Source: Candidatus Margulisiibacteriota bacterium
Lineage (GTDB): Bacteria > Margulisbacteria > WOR-1 > JAUWWO01
Assembly (NCBI GenBank): GCA_030616825.1
Contig: JAUWWO010000042.1
Location: 1-5,582, forward strand
Direction of reading: 5' to 3'
Length of the DNA stretch: 5,582 bases
The translations under genes were made by a program, and so were the position numbers. Under the pieces are notes generated by a model. It saw only the letters and a list, made by a program, of their open reading frames with translations. It was not told the origin of the DNA and did not search any database. Positions 1 to 5,582 of this stretch are shown one piece after another; the stretch's first letter is position 1, and each line of letters starts with the position of its first letter.

Positions 1-2777
1 GTTTTAGAGAACCAAACATAACCCGGTTGTGCCACAGCTTTCTCTATCTCAGCTTCAACCTCGTGTCTCGAAGCCTCCTCCTCTATGGACTCATCAAATG
101 GAGGAACTTCATAGTTTTTCCCAAGGATATGGGCTGCCTCACCGAGCAGTAGCTCAAATATCTGACCGATATTCATCCTTGAAGGCACTCCCAGGGGATT
201 AAGAATCACGTCAATTGGAGTGCCATCCGGAAGATAAGGCATGTCCTCCTCTGGAAGGACTTTGGCCACAACTCCCTTGTTACCATGTCTTCCAGCAAGT
301 TTATCCCCTATAGATACCTTTCTATGATGAGCCACATAAACTCTAACCAATTCATGCACTCCAGGAGGAAGTTCATCTCCCTTCTCTCTCAAGAAATGCT
401 TTACATCCACAACCTTCCCACCCTCACCGGGTGGAACTCGAAGGGATGTATCCCTCATGTCCCTGGCCTTGTCTCCAAAGATGGCCCGTAGTAACTTCTC
501 CTCAGCAGGAAGTTCTGTCTCCCCTTTTGGAGTAACTTTCCCCACAAGGATATCTCCTGGTCTCACTTCCGCACCAATACGAATAATACCTACCTCATCC
601 AGGTTCTTTAGTGCTTCTTCGCTTACATTTGGTATCTCACGGGTAATCTCCTCCATACCTAGTTTTGTGGCTCTTACCTCTATCTCGTGTCTTTCTACAT
701 GAATAGAGGAAAAAATATCTTTCTTAACAAGCCGCTCGCTTAAGAGTATAGCGTCTTCGTAGTTGAAACCTTCCCAGGGCATAAAAGCAGCCAATATATT
801 TCTTCCAAGAGCAAGTTCCCCCCTATCCGTTGCTGAGGCATCAGCTATGACCTGTTCTTTTTTCACCTTCTGACCAACTGAAACAATAGGTCTCTGATGC
901 AAACAGGTGTTTTGATTGCTCCGCTGGAATTTCATCAGCTTGTAACTCTCTTTTTTCCCGCTGGATGTCCCGATCACAATTTCCTCTGCTGTCACTCTCT
1001 TAACCCTGCCAGACGATTTTGCAATAATCATTAGCCGCGAGTTTTCTGCTACCTGTTTCTCAAGCCCGGTTCCAACATATGGAGCCTCAACCTTAAGTAG
1101 AGGGACTGCCTGGCGCTGCATATTTGCACCCATGAGCGCTCGGTTTGCATCGTCATGCTCAAGAAATGGAATCAAACATGTTGTCACCCCAACAAGTTGT
1201 TCAGGGGCAACTCCTACATAATCGATCTCGGTTCTTGTCGCAAAGACGAACTCCCTCTTGTAGCGTACAGGTATCTGCTTATCCAGTATCCTTCCGGTTC
1301 TGTCAACTCGAACGTCGCAAGGACCTATCTTATACATATCGTCAAGATCCGCAGTAAGATATTCGACCTTCCCCGTGATTCTTCCTTTGGAAACCTTCAT
1401 GTAAGGGGTTTCGATAAAACCATACTTATTAACCCTGGCATAGGCTGCAAGAGAAGCAATGAGTCCTGCATTTGGCCCTTCTGGAGTTTCAATAGGACAT
1501 ATCCTTCCATAGTGCGATGGATGGATATCTCTTACCTCAAATCCAGCTCGCTCCCGCGTTAATCCCCCTGGCCCCAGTGCACTGAGTCTCCTTTTGTGCG
1601 TTAGCTCGGCTAAAGGATTGGTTTGGTCCATAAATTGAGAAAGTTGGCTCGAACCAAAGAATTCTCGAATCACTGCTGTAAGAGGTCTTATGTTTATCAG
1701 CTGTTGAGGAGTTGTGCCCTCCGCTCCTTTAATAACTATCTGCTCCCGCACTAGCCGCTCTACACGAGCAAGGCCAATCCTGAATTGTCGCTGAAGCAGT
1801 TCCCCCACGGAGCGCACCCTTCTATTTCCCAAGTGATCTATATCATCAGGCATCCCATCTCCTAAATTTATGTTTATCAAATACCTACCCATTCCAAGCA
1901 GATCCTCTTTAGTAAGGATGTGGATATCCTCTGGAATCTTAAGAGCTAACTTGCGATTCATCTTGTACCGTCCGACTTTCCCCAGGTCATACCTCTTTGG
2001 ATTAAAGAACAGATTATTAAGATAAACCTCCGCACCATTAACAGTAATTGGGTCACCTGGTCTCATCTTTTTGTAAACCTCTATTAAGGCCTCCTCCCTA
2101 GGTCTTATTGGACCTTCCTTAAGAGTTCGCCTTTTATATTCACCATCAACAAATGCTCCGAGTATTTCCTTTTCAGTACAACCCCCAGCACAAAGTAGTG
2201 TAGTCATGGGGATCTTGCGAGTTCTGTTTATTCTAGCGTATATCGTATTCGACGCATCGGTCTCTATCTCCAGCCAAGAACCCCTATCGGGGATAACTGA
2301 GGCATAATACACAGTACGCCCAGCACGCTCGATCTTTTTGTTCTCTCTATAATAAACCCCTGGGGACCGGACTAGCTGGCTCACTATAACCCGCTCGGAC
2401 CCATTTATAACAAAGGTCCCTCTATCTGTCATCATTGGGAGGTCACCAATAAAAACATTCTGTGATTTAACCTCTCCACTCTCTTTATCCACAAGCCTCG
2501 TTGTAACTTTAAGTGGAGCAGAATACGTGATTTCCCTAATGAGACACTCCTCCACAGAGTACTTTGGCTCCCCGAGCTTAAAAGCACCAGTAAAGTGAAG
2601 CTCAAATCTCTTCTCATATCCTCTTATAGGCGAGATATTTTGAAGTTCCTCCTTAAGTCCCTCCTTGAGAAACCATTTAAATGATTCCCGCTGTATCTCA
2701 AGAAAGTCCGGAGGCTCAATCACTCGTTTTCGAGCTTCCTTACAGAGTAGTTTTCTTTGAGAAATTTTACGGGCCAA
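1..2777 (-). CDS. rpoB: RNA polymerase beta subunit RpoB, 3' end cut by window edge
   Basis: This encodes the beta subunit of bacterial RNA polymerase, which forms one side of the active-site cleft. The frame is open from TTG at 2777 to the left edge (925 full codons), with no stop. The TTG is chosen because a TGGAGGT ribosome site lies 7 nt upstream and the protein then opens MARKISQRK. Landmarks in order are [20 protein letters not shown] in the N-terminal lobe region, [15 protein letters not shown], rifampicin cluster I at residues 373-405 ([13 protein letters not shown], then [12 protein letters not shown]), [28 protein letters not shown] from residue 540, EGFNYEDAI at 669-677, and [12 protein letters not shown] at 824-835, which holds the two active-site lysines. 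Residues equivalent to E. coli D516, H526 and S531 are unchanged, so no classic rifampicin-resistance substitution is seen. The large E. coli insertions SI1 and SI2 are absent, as in Thermus-like compact subunits. The C-terminal clamp and switch region, and presumably rpoC, lie beyond the window. Confidence 0.98.
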   Translation of the reverse strand, partial: MARKISQRKLLCKEARKRVIEPPDFLEIQRESFKWFLKEGLKEELQNISPIRGYEKRFELHFTGAFKLGEPKYSVEECLIREITYSAPLKVTTRLVDKESGEVKSQNVFIGDLPMMTDRGTFVINGSERVIVSQLVRSPGVYYRENKKIERAGRTVYYASVIPDRGSWLEIETDASNTIYARINRTRKIPMTTLLCAGGCTEKEILGAFVDGEYKRRTLKEGPIRPREEALIEVYKKMRPGDPITVNGAEVYLNNLFFNPKRYDLGKVGRYKMNRKLALKIPEDIHILTKEDLLGMGRYLININLGDGMPDDIDHLGNRRVRSVGELLQRQFRIGLARVERLVREQIVIKGAEGTTPQQLINIRPLTAVIREFFGSSQLSQFMDQTNPLAELTHKRRLSALGPGGLTRERAGFEVRDIHPSHYGRICPIETPEGPNAGLIASLAAYARVNKYGFIETPYMKVSKGRITGKVEYLTADLDDMYKIGPCDVRVDRTGRILDKQIPVRYKREFVFATRTEIDYVGVAPEQLVGVTTCLIPFLEHDDANRALMGANMQRQAVPLLKVEAPYVGTGLEKQVAENSRLMIIAKSSGRVKRVTAEEIVIGTSSGKKESYKLMKFQRSNQNTCLHQRPIVSVGQKVKKEQVIADASATDRGELALGRNILAAFMPWEGFNYEDAILLSERLVKKDIFSSIHVERHEIEVRATKLGMEEITREIPNVSEEALKNLDEVGIIRIGAEVRPGDILVGKVTPKGETELPAEEKLLRAIFGDKARDMRDTSLRVPPGEGGKVVDVKHFLREKGDELPPGVHELVRVYVAHHRKVSIGDKLAGRHGNKGVVAKVLPEEDMPYLPDGTPIDVILNPLGVPSRMNIGQIFELLLGEAAHILGKNYEVPPFDESIEEEASRHEVEAEIEKAVAQPGYVWFSK

Positions 2778-2783
2778 TGTTTT

Positions 2784-2790
2784 ACCTCCA
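2784..2790 (-). promoter_or_regulatory. Ribosome binding site of rpoB
   Basis: On the minus strand this reads TGGAGGT, 7 nt (counted from GGAGG) before the TTG at 2777. It fills most of the 16-nt gap after the rplL stop. It is what decides the TTG start: the next in-frame candidate, GTG at codon 19, has no comparable site. Confidence 0.85.
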
Positions 2791-2793
2791 AGT

Positions 2794-3183
2794 TTACTTT
2801 ATTTCTGCTTTTCCTCCCTCTGCTTCGATCTTCTTCTTTATTGCCTCGGCTTCCTCCTTCTTAATTCCTTCCTTTATCGGCTTAGGAGTTGAATCCACGA
2901 GTTCCTTTGCTTCTTTGAGTCCTAAACTTGTAACTTCTCTAATTGCCTTGAGCACCTGGATTTTTTTGTTCCCTGTGCTTGTTAACACCACTGTAACCTC
3001 TTCTGGTGCAGCTCCTCCTTCAGGAGCCCCCACAGCACCTCCTGCAGCAGCCGCAGCAACAGGCATCGCTGCACTGACCTCAAATTTCTCCTCAAGATTT
3101 TTTACCAAATCTGCAAGCTCAAGCACTGTCATTCCTTCGATCGCGGTCATAATATCCTTTATCTTAGACGCCACTTTCGTCAC
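2794..3183 (-). CDS. rplL: Ribosomal protein L7/L12 (bL12)
   Basis: This 129-residue protein is the multicopy stalk protein of the 50S subunit, which recruits and activates translation GTPases. Residues about 1-38 form the dimerising N-terminal domain ([17 protein letters not shown]). Residues about 39-60 are a flexible Ala/Gly/Pro-rich hinge. Residues about 61-129 form the globular factor-binding domain, with [18 protein letters not shown] and [10 protein letters not shown]. Length is normal for the family (about 120-130). The start is GTG, supported by a near-perfect AAGGAGGTGA site; a second GTG three codons later is spaced too far from it. The start overlaps the TGA at 3180..3182 that would end a full-length rplJ, so L10 and L12 synthesis appears built for translational coupling. 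The stop is TAA, 16 nt before rpoB. L12 dimers bind the C-terminal helix of L10, which is the part interrupted in the neighbouring gene. Confidence 0.97.
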   Translation of the reverse strand: MTKVASKIKDIMTAIEGMTVLELADLVKNLEEKFEVSAAMPVAAAAAGGAVGAPEGGAAPEEVTVVLTSTGNKKIQVLKAIREVTSLGLKEAKELVDSTPKPIKEGIKKEEAEAIKKKIEAEGGKAEIK

Positions 3184-3275
3184 TTCCTCTCACCTCCTTC
3201 TTCCTTTCCTTTTTTATCTTTAATTGCCTGAAGCGCATAAACCAATTTAGCTATTGTGTTCTTAAGGGTAAAAAC
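3180..3275 (-). pseudogene. rplJ: C-terminal continuation of rplJ beyond the in-frame TAG
   Basis: Directly after the TAG the same frame runs 31 codons to TGA at 3180..3182. It encodes VFTLKNTIAKLVYALQAI followed by a Lys/Glu/Gly-rich tail. From memory, Thermotoga maritima L10 ends with a colinear segment of the form LVFALSGILRNLVYVLNAI plus a charged tail. The match needs no gap, and the TAG falls where that protein has Leu. The TGA overlaps the rplL GTG start, a common arrangement for coupled genes. This is therefore the remainder of rplJ, not an untranslated spacer. It is labelled pseudogene only because a stop separates it from its start. It has no start codon of its own with a recognisable ribosome site. 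Confidence 0.85.
3190..3199 (-). promoter_or_regulatory. Strong ribosome binding site of rplL
   Basis: The minus strand reads AAGGAGGTGA, an almost complete complement of the 16S rRNA 3' end, with 9 nt between GGAGG and the GTG at 3183. The site lies inside the last codons of the rplJ frame (Glu-Gly-Gly-Glu). A strong site fits the need for several L12 copies per L10. Confidence 0.88.
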
Positions 3276-3719
3276 CTAAACAATGAGTGGGGATTTAACC
3301 CTAAAAACCACCTTGGCAAGCAGCTCCTCCCTGGAAGGTAGCTTTGATATAGCCGTTATCTCCTGGACCGTTGCGGGTTTCCCTTCAAAAACTCCACCTT
3401 TAATTACAGGTCTCTCGTTCTCAGATATAAATTTTGCCAGGACCTTTATCGGCCCTATTGGATCTTCAAATCCCAGAAGGATCGCTATGGGACCAGTAAG
3501 GAGCGATTTTAAAGCTGCAAACTCCTGGGCTATAAAAGCACGCTCAGAAAGAGTGTTTTTAACAACCTTAAACTCTGCTCCTTTCTCGTAAAGCTTCTTC
3601 TTTAGCTCTGTAATATTCTTAACTGTCATTCCTCTATAATCTGCGAGTATCGTAACAGTTGAGCCTTCAATTTTTTTCTTAAGCTCCATTATAATTTCTT
3701 TCTTTATCTGCTTTTTCAT
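3276..3719 (-). CDS. rplJ: Ribosomal protein L10 (uL10), ended early by an in-frame TAG
   Basis: L10 anchors the L12 stalk on 23S rRNA near L11. The first 147 codons, from ATG at 3719, give a typical N-terminal domain: ADYRGMTVKNITELKKKL, then KVVKNTLSERA, LLTGPIAILLGFEDP, KGGVFEGK and LPSREELLAKVVFRVKSP. A GGAG site 8 nt upstream supports the start. The product would then end at TAG (3276..3278), about 20-30 residues short of usual family length (roughly 165-180). What is lost is the long C-terminal helix that in the family carries the L12 dimer sites. The sequence after the TAG continues in the same frame with clear L10 character (see 3180..3275), so the intact gene would be 3180..3719, 179 codons before its TGA. 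Truncation, readthrough and base-calling error cannot be separated here. Identity as L10 is secure; the true end is not. Confidence 0.93.
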   Translation of the reverse strand: MKKQIKKEIIMELKKKIEGSTVTILADYRGMTVKNITELKKKLYEKGAEFKVVKNTLSERAFIAQEFAALKSLLTGPIAILLGFEDPIGPIKVLAKFISENERPVIKGGVFEGKPATVQEITAISKLPSREELLAKVVFRVKSPLIV

Positions 3720-3727
3720 GTTCTCTT

Positions 3728-3731
3728 CTCC
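3728..3731 (-). promoter_or_regulatory. Ribosome binding site of rplJ
   Basis: The minus strand reads GGAG, 8 nt before the ATG at 3719 and inside the 21-nt gap after the rplA stop. It supports the chosen start and leaves no room for a separate structured L10 leader in the gap. Confidence 0.7.
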
Positions 3732-3740
3732 AACCTAAAT

Positions 3741-4433
3741 CTATCCAGTAACTTTTTTGGGGTCAACTTTTATCCCCGGTCCCATTGTCGAGGAAATGGT
3801 TATGGATTCAATGTATTTTCCCTTTATGCCCGACGGTTTTGCTCTATTTACTGCTTCAAAAATGGAATGAAAATTCTTGAGCACTGCCGCATCATCAAAA
3901 GAAACCTTGCCCATCTTGAGGTGCAATACCCCGGTTTTATCGGATCTGAATTCGATCCTGCCAGATTTAAATTCTTTGATGGTCTTGGCAACATCATTAG
4001 TAACAGTCCCTGATTTTGGATTTGGCATAAGCCCTCGCTGCCCCAGAATCTTTCCCAGTCTCCCAACAAAACTCATCATATCCGGGGTTGCAATGAGTAC
4101 ATCGAAATCCAGCCAGCCACCTTTGATTTTCTCTATGAGATCTTCCCCGCCAACGAAATCAGCACCGGAATTCTCAGCCTCTCCTATCTTTTCCCCTTTT
4201 GCTATAACTCCAACACGCACAGATTTCCCAACCCCTGCAGGGAGCACAACGGTTCCCCTCACCTGCTCACCTTTTTTGGGATCAATGCCAAGAACTACTG
4301 CGAGATCTACTGTCTCATCAAATTTTGCAAATGAACTCTGTTTAATGAGTTTAACTGCGTCGGCTGGGGAATAGAGTTTGCCCGGCTCTATCTCCTTAAC
4401 CTTTTCTTTATACTTTTTTCCTCTAAGTTTCAT
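3741..4433 (-). CDS. rplA: Ribosomal protein L1 (uL1)
   Basis: L1 forms the mobile stalk next to the E site of the 50S subunit and helps release deacylated tRNA. In several bacteria it also represses its own mRNA. From ATG at 4433 the protein is 230 residues, the usual length. It opens MKLRGKKYKEK, matching the family pattern of Met, three residues, then GKKY. Domain I begins around residues 1-65. The inserted domain II carries VLPAGVGKSVRVGVIAKG and ATPDMMSFVGRLGKIL. The L1 signature follows as GQRGLMPNPKSGTVTNDV, and the C-terminal part returns to domain I with GIKGKYIESITISSTMGPGI. Upstream in-frame GTG (4445) and TTG (4439) are possible alternative starts, adding MCLK. None of the three has a clear ribosome site, only A-rich sequence, so initiation may depend on coupling to rplK. 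Most L1 proteins have GPRG where this one has GQRG. The stop is TAG, followed two codons later by a second in-frame TAG. Confidence 0.96.
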   Translation of the reverse strand: MKLRGKKYKEKVKEIEPGKLYSPADAVKLIKQSSFAKFDETVDLAVVLGIDPKKGEQVRGTVVLPAGVGKSVRVGVIAKGEKIGEAENSGADFVGGEDLIEKIKGGWLDFDVLIATPDMMSFVGRLGKILGQRGLMPNPKSGTVTNDVAKTIKEFKSGRIEFRSDKTGVLHLKMGKVSFDDAAVLKNFHSIFEAVNRAKPSGIKGKYIESITISSTMGPGIKVDPKKVTG

Positions 4434-4458
4434 TTTCAAACACACTTCTTTGGTTTTT

Positions 4459-4893
4459 TTATTTTTCTACCGTAATACCCATGGATCTGGCGGTACCCTC
4501 AATAATCTTTACCGCCGCATCAAGGTTTTCTGCATTTAAATCGGGCATCTTTATCTTTGCAATTTCCGCAACCTGGGCAACTGTCACCTTGCCCGCTTTC
4601 GTCTTTGGAGTATCCCCCGAACCTTTCTCCACTCCTGCCGCTTTTGCCAGAAGCTTTGCAGCAGGCGGAGTCTTTAATATAAATGTAAACGACCTGTCCT
4701 TGTATATTGTTATTTCAGCGGGTATAACGGTATCGCCCTTGTCCTTGGTGGCGACATTATAAGCCTTACAAAATTCCATAATATTTACCCCGTGTTGCCC
4801 AAGGGTAGGCCCAATTGGGGGCGCAGGGTTTGCTTTGCCCGCCTGAATCTGTAATTTAAGTTTAGTCACAATAGTCTTTTTTGGTTTCGCCAT
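4459..4893 (-). CDS. rplK: Ribosomal protein L11 (uL11)
   Basis: L11 binds the GTPase-associated region of 23S rRNA at the base of the L10-L12 stalk, where it contacts elongation factors and, in many bacteria, helps trigger RelA. The protein has 144 residues, normal for the family. The N-terminal domain (about 1-70) includes [20 protein letters not shown], with the proline-rich hinge that contacts thiostrepton-type antibiotics, then [15 protein letters not shown]. The C-terminal RNA-binding domain (about 75-144) includes [14 protein letters not shown] and [20 protein letters not shown], and ends near [15 protein letters not shown]. The ATG at 4893 is preceded by AGGAGG with 5 nt spacing. The gene begins 13 nt after the nusG stop and ends with TAA 25 nt before the rplA ATG. 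Nothing looks damaged. Confidence 0.98.
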   Translation of the reverse strand: MAKPKKTIVTKLKLQIQAGKANPAPPIGPTLGQHGVNIMEFCKAYNVATKDKGDTVIPAEITIYKDRSFTFILKTPPAAKLLAKAAGVEKGSGDTPKTKAGKVTVAQVAEIAKIKMPDLNAENLDAAVKIIEGTARSMGITVEK

Positions 4894-4898
4894 CTTAT

Positions 4899-4904
4899 CC
4901 TCCT
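4899..4904 (-). promoter_or_regulatory. Ribosome binding site of rplK
   Basis: The minus strand reads AGGAGG, 5 nt before the ATG at 4893. It begins two bases after the nusG TAG, so ribosomes finishing nusG end almost on top of it. Confidence 0.85.
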
Positions 4905-4906
4905 AG

Positions 4907-5582
4907 CTATACAATACGCTGCACTTGCTCAAAATTCACTTCAACAGGAGTATCCCGGCCAAAGATGCTGATCAGTGTTTTCAATTTTCCTTTTTGTGCA
5001 TTCACTTCATCTACTGTGCCCGTATATCCTCTAAAAGGTCCGCTTATGATGCGTACGGCCTCTCCCTTCTCAAATGTTACCTCGAGCTTTTCTTCCTTAA
5101 CTCCGATTTGTTTTAATACCCGCTGCATCTCTCTATCCACAACAGGAGTAGGCATCACCTTTGTCCCTATGAACTTCGCAACTCCAGGAGTTCCCCGTAT
5201 TACATACCAGGATTCATCGTCAAGGATCATCTCGATGAAAACATATCCCGGGAACATCTTCCGAACCTTCTCAACTCTGTTTCCCTCCCTAAGTTCTACG
5301 GTCTCTTCACTGGGAACCAGGACCCGGAAGACCTTGTGTTGCATATTATTATTCTGCACATTTCTCTCAATGCTCTCCTTAACCCTGTCCTCCTGCCCCG
5401 AGTAGGTTTGTACCACATACCATTTCCTCTCACCTTTTTCCTCTTCTTTTTCCTTCTTCTTCCTTTTTGCTCTTTTCTTTTTCGGTTTTTCTTCTTTCTC
5501 TTCTTTTGTCTTCTCTTCGGCTATCTTCTCTTCTGCTTTTTTCTCAACCTCAACCTCAGCCTTAGCCTCAACCTCAGCCTTA
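4907..5582 (-). CDS. nusG: Transcription elongation factor NusG with charged N-terminal extension, 5' end cut by window edge
   Basis: NusG binds the RNA polymerase clamp, modulates pausing and links polymerase to Rho or to the ribosome. The NGN domain begins WYVVQTYSGQEDRVKESIER (Trp codon at 5422) and includes KMFPGYVFIEMILDDESWYV and RGTPGVAKFIGT. The KOW domain follows with FEKGEAVRIISGPFRGYTG and ends VEVNFEQVQRIV. Together they give the usual length, without the domain inserted in Thermotoga NusG. The frame stays open upstream to the window edge, adding at least 53 residues rich in Lys, Glu and Ala, with a very basic patch (KPKKKRAKRKKK) just ahead of the NGN domain. The only in-frame start codon in the window is GTG at 5416, which would delete the conserved Trp-Tyr of the first strand, so the true start is taken to lie outside. 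The stop is TAG, with an in-frame TAA four codons later. Confidence 0.95.
   Translation of the reverse strand, partial: KAEVEAKAEVEVEKKAEEKIAEEKTKEEKEEKPKKKRAKRKKKEKEEEKGERKWYVVQTYSGQEDRVKESIERNVQNNNMQHKVFRVLVPSEETVELREGNRVEKVRKMFPGYVFIEMILDDESWYVIRGTPGVAKFIGTKVMPTPVVDREMQRVLKQIGVKEEKLEVTFEKGEAVRIISGPFRGYTGTVDEVNAQKGKLKTLISIFGRDTPVEVNFEQVQRIV
5546..5581 (-). repeat. Two-copy 18-bp tandem repeat inside nusG
   Basis: On the minus strand the unit AAGGCTGAGGTTGAGGCT (5581..5564) is followed directly by a copy differing only in its second-last base (5563..5546), then a further GAG. It is a whole number of codons and encodes KAEVEA-KAEVEV. More copies may lie beyond the right edge. Confidence 0.8.

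Noticed and set aside
1565..1664. Possible rifampicin-resistance changes in RpoB cluster I
   Set aside because: Positions matching E. coli D516, H526 and S531 hold the sensitive residues; the few differences (Thr for Asn518, Ala for Ser522, Leu for Ile524 and Ile530) are common conservative variants.
2681..3223. A 180-codon open frame on the plus strand across rpoB start, rplL and the rplJ tail
   Set aside because: It lies opposite conserved genes, has low-complexity Ser/Ala/Phe-rich sequence typical of an antisense shadow, and has no convincing ribosome site.
3267..3276. A small hairpin (GGT, loop TTTT, ACC) starting at the rplJ TAG, as a possible recoding element
   Set aside because: The stem has three pairs and weak extension, too little to call a readthrough signal; no SECIS- or PYLIS-like structure could be recognised by eye.
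3877..4374. A 165-codon plus-strand open frame opposite rplA
   Set aside because: It is antisense to well-conserved L1 codons and has no family likeness.
4434..4458. A-rich run between rplK and rplA as a terminator
   Set aside because: On the coding strand it is A-rich rather than U-rich and no GC-rich hairpin precedes it.
4881..5405. A 174-codon plus-strand open frame opposite nusG
   Set aside because: It is a shadow of the nusG coding strand; composition is Ser/Thr-rich without any recognisable motif.
4907..5416. nusG starting at GTG 5416
   Set aside because: This would remove the Trp-Tyr of the first NGN strand, and the open frame continues upstream without a stop.

Overview
The window holds a bacterial ribosomal-protein and RNA-polymerase operon lying entirely on the minus strand. 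In transcription order, from the right edge to the left, the genes are nusG (5' end outside the window), rplK (L11), rplA (L1), rplJ (L10), rplL (L7/L12) and rpoB (3' end outside the window). This order is conserved across many bacterial phyla; secE would be expected to the right and rpoC to the left. All five products for which a function can be read are full-domain bacterial proteins, so the source is a bacterium. The phylum cannot be fixed from sequence alone. A slightly AT-rich composition, frequent ATA and AGA/AGG codons and Lys/Glu-rich proteins would suit a deep-branching, uncultured or thermophilic lineage. RpoB is of the compact type, lacking the two large insertions of the Escherichia coli protein, and L10 aligns well with the long-helix type of Thermotoga. 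Both points are inference.

Layout, left to right: rpoB fills <1..2777 (925 codons, TTG start), rplL is 2794..3183 (GTG start), rplJ starts at 3719 and first meets a stop at 3276, rplA is 3741..4433, rplK is 4459..4893 and nusG is 4907..>5582. Gaps are tiny: 13 nt nusG-rplK, 25 nt rplK-rplA, 21 nt rplA-rplJ and 16 nt rplL-rpoB. No promoter, terminator or attenuator is visible between genes, so the block looks like one transcript. The only space longer than these, 3184..3275, is not truly intergenic: it is the remaining C-terminal coding sequence of rplJ. No stretch over 300 bases lacks a gene, and there are no RNA genes, mobile elements or CRISPR arrays.

Two features are unusual. First, rplJ is interrupted by an in-frame TAG at 3276..3278. 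The same frame then continues for 31 well-conserved codons to a TGA that overlaps the rplL start. The stop removes nearly all of the L10 helix that anchors the L12 dimers, so it is a sequencing error, a recent nonsense mutation, or a codon that is read through. Second, NusG carries at least 53 Lys/Glu-rich residues ahead of its first NGN-domain strand, encoded partly by an 18-bp tandem repeat that touches the right edge of the window.

Functionally, L11 and L1 form the GTPase-centre base and the mobile L1 stalk of the 50S subunit. L10 with L12 forms the factor-recruiting stalk. RpoB is the catalytic beta subunit of RNA polymerase, and NusG binds that polymerase to set elongation and couple it to Rho or ribosomes.
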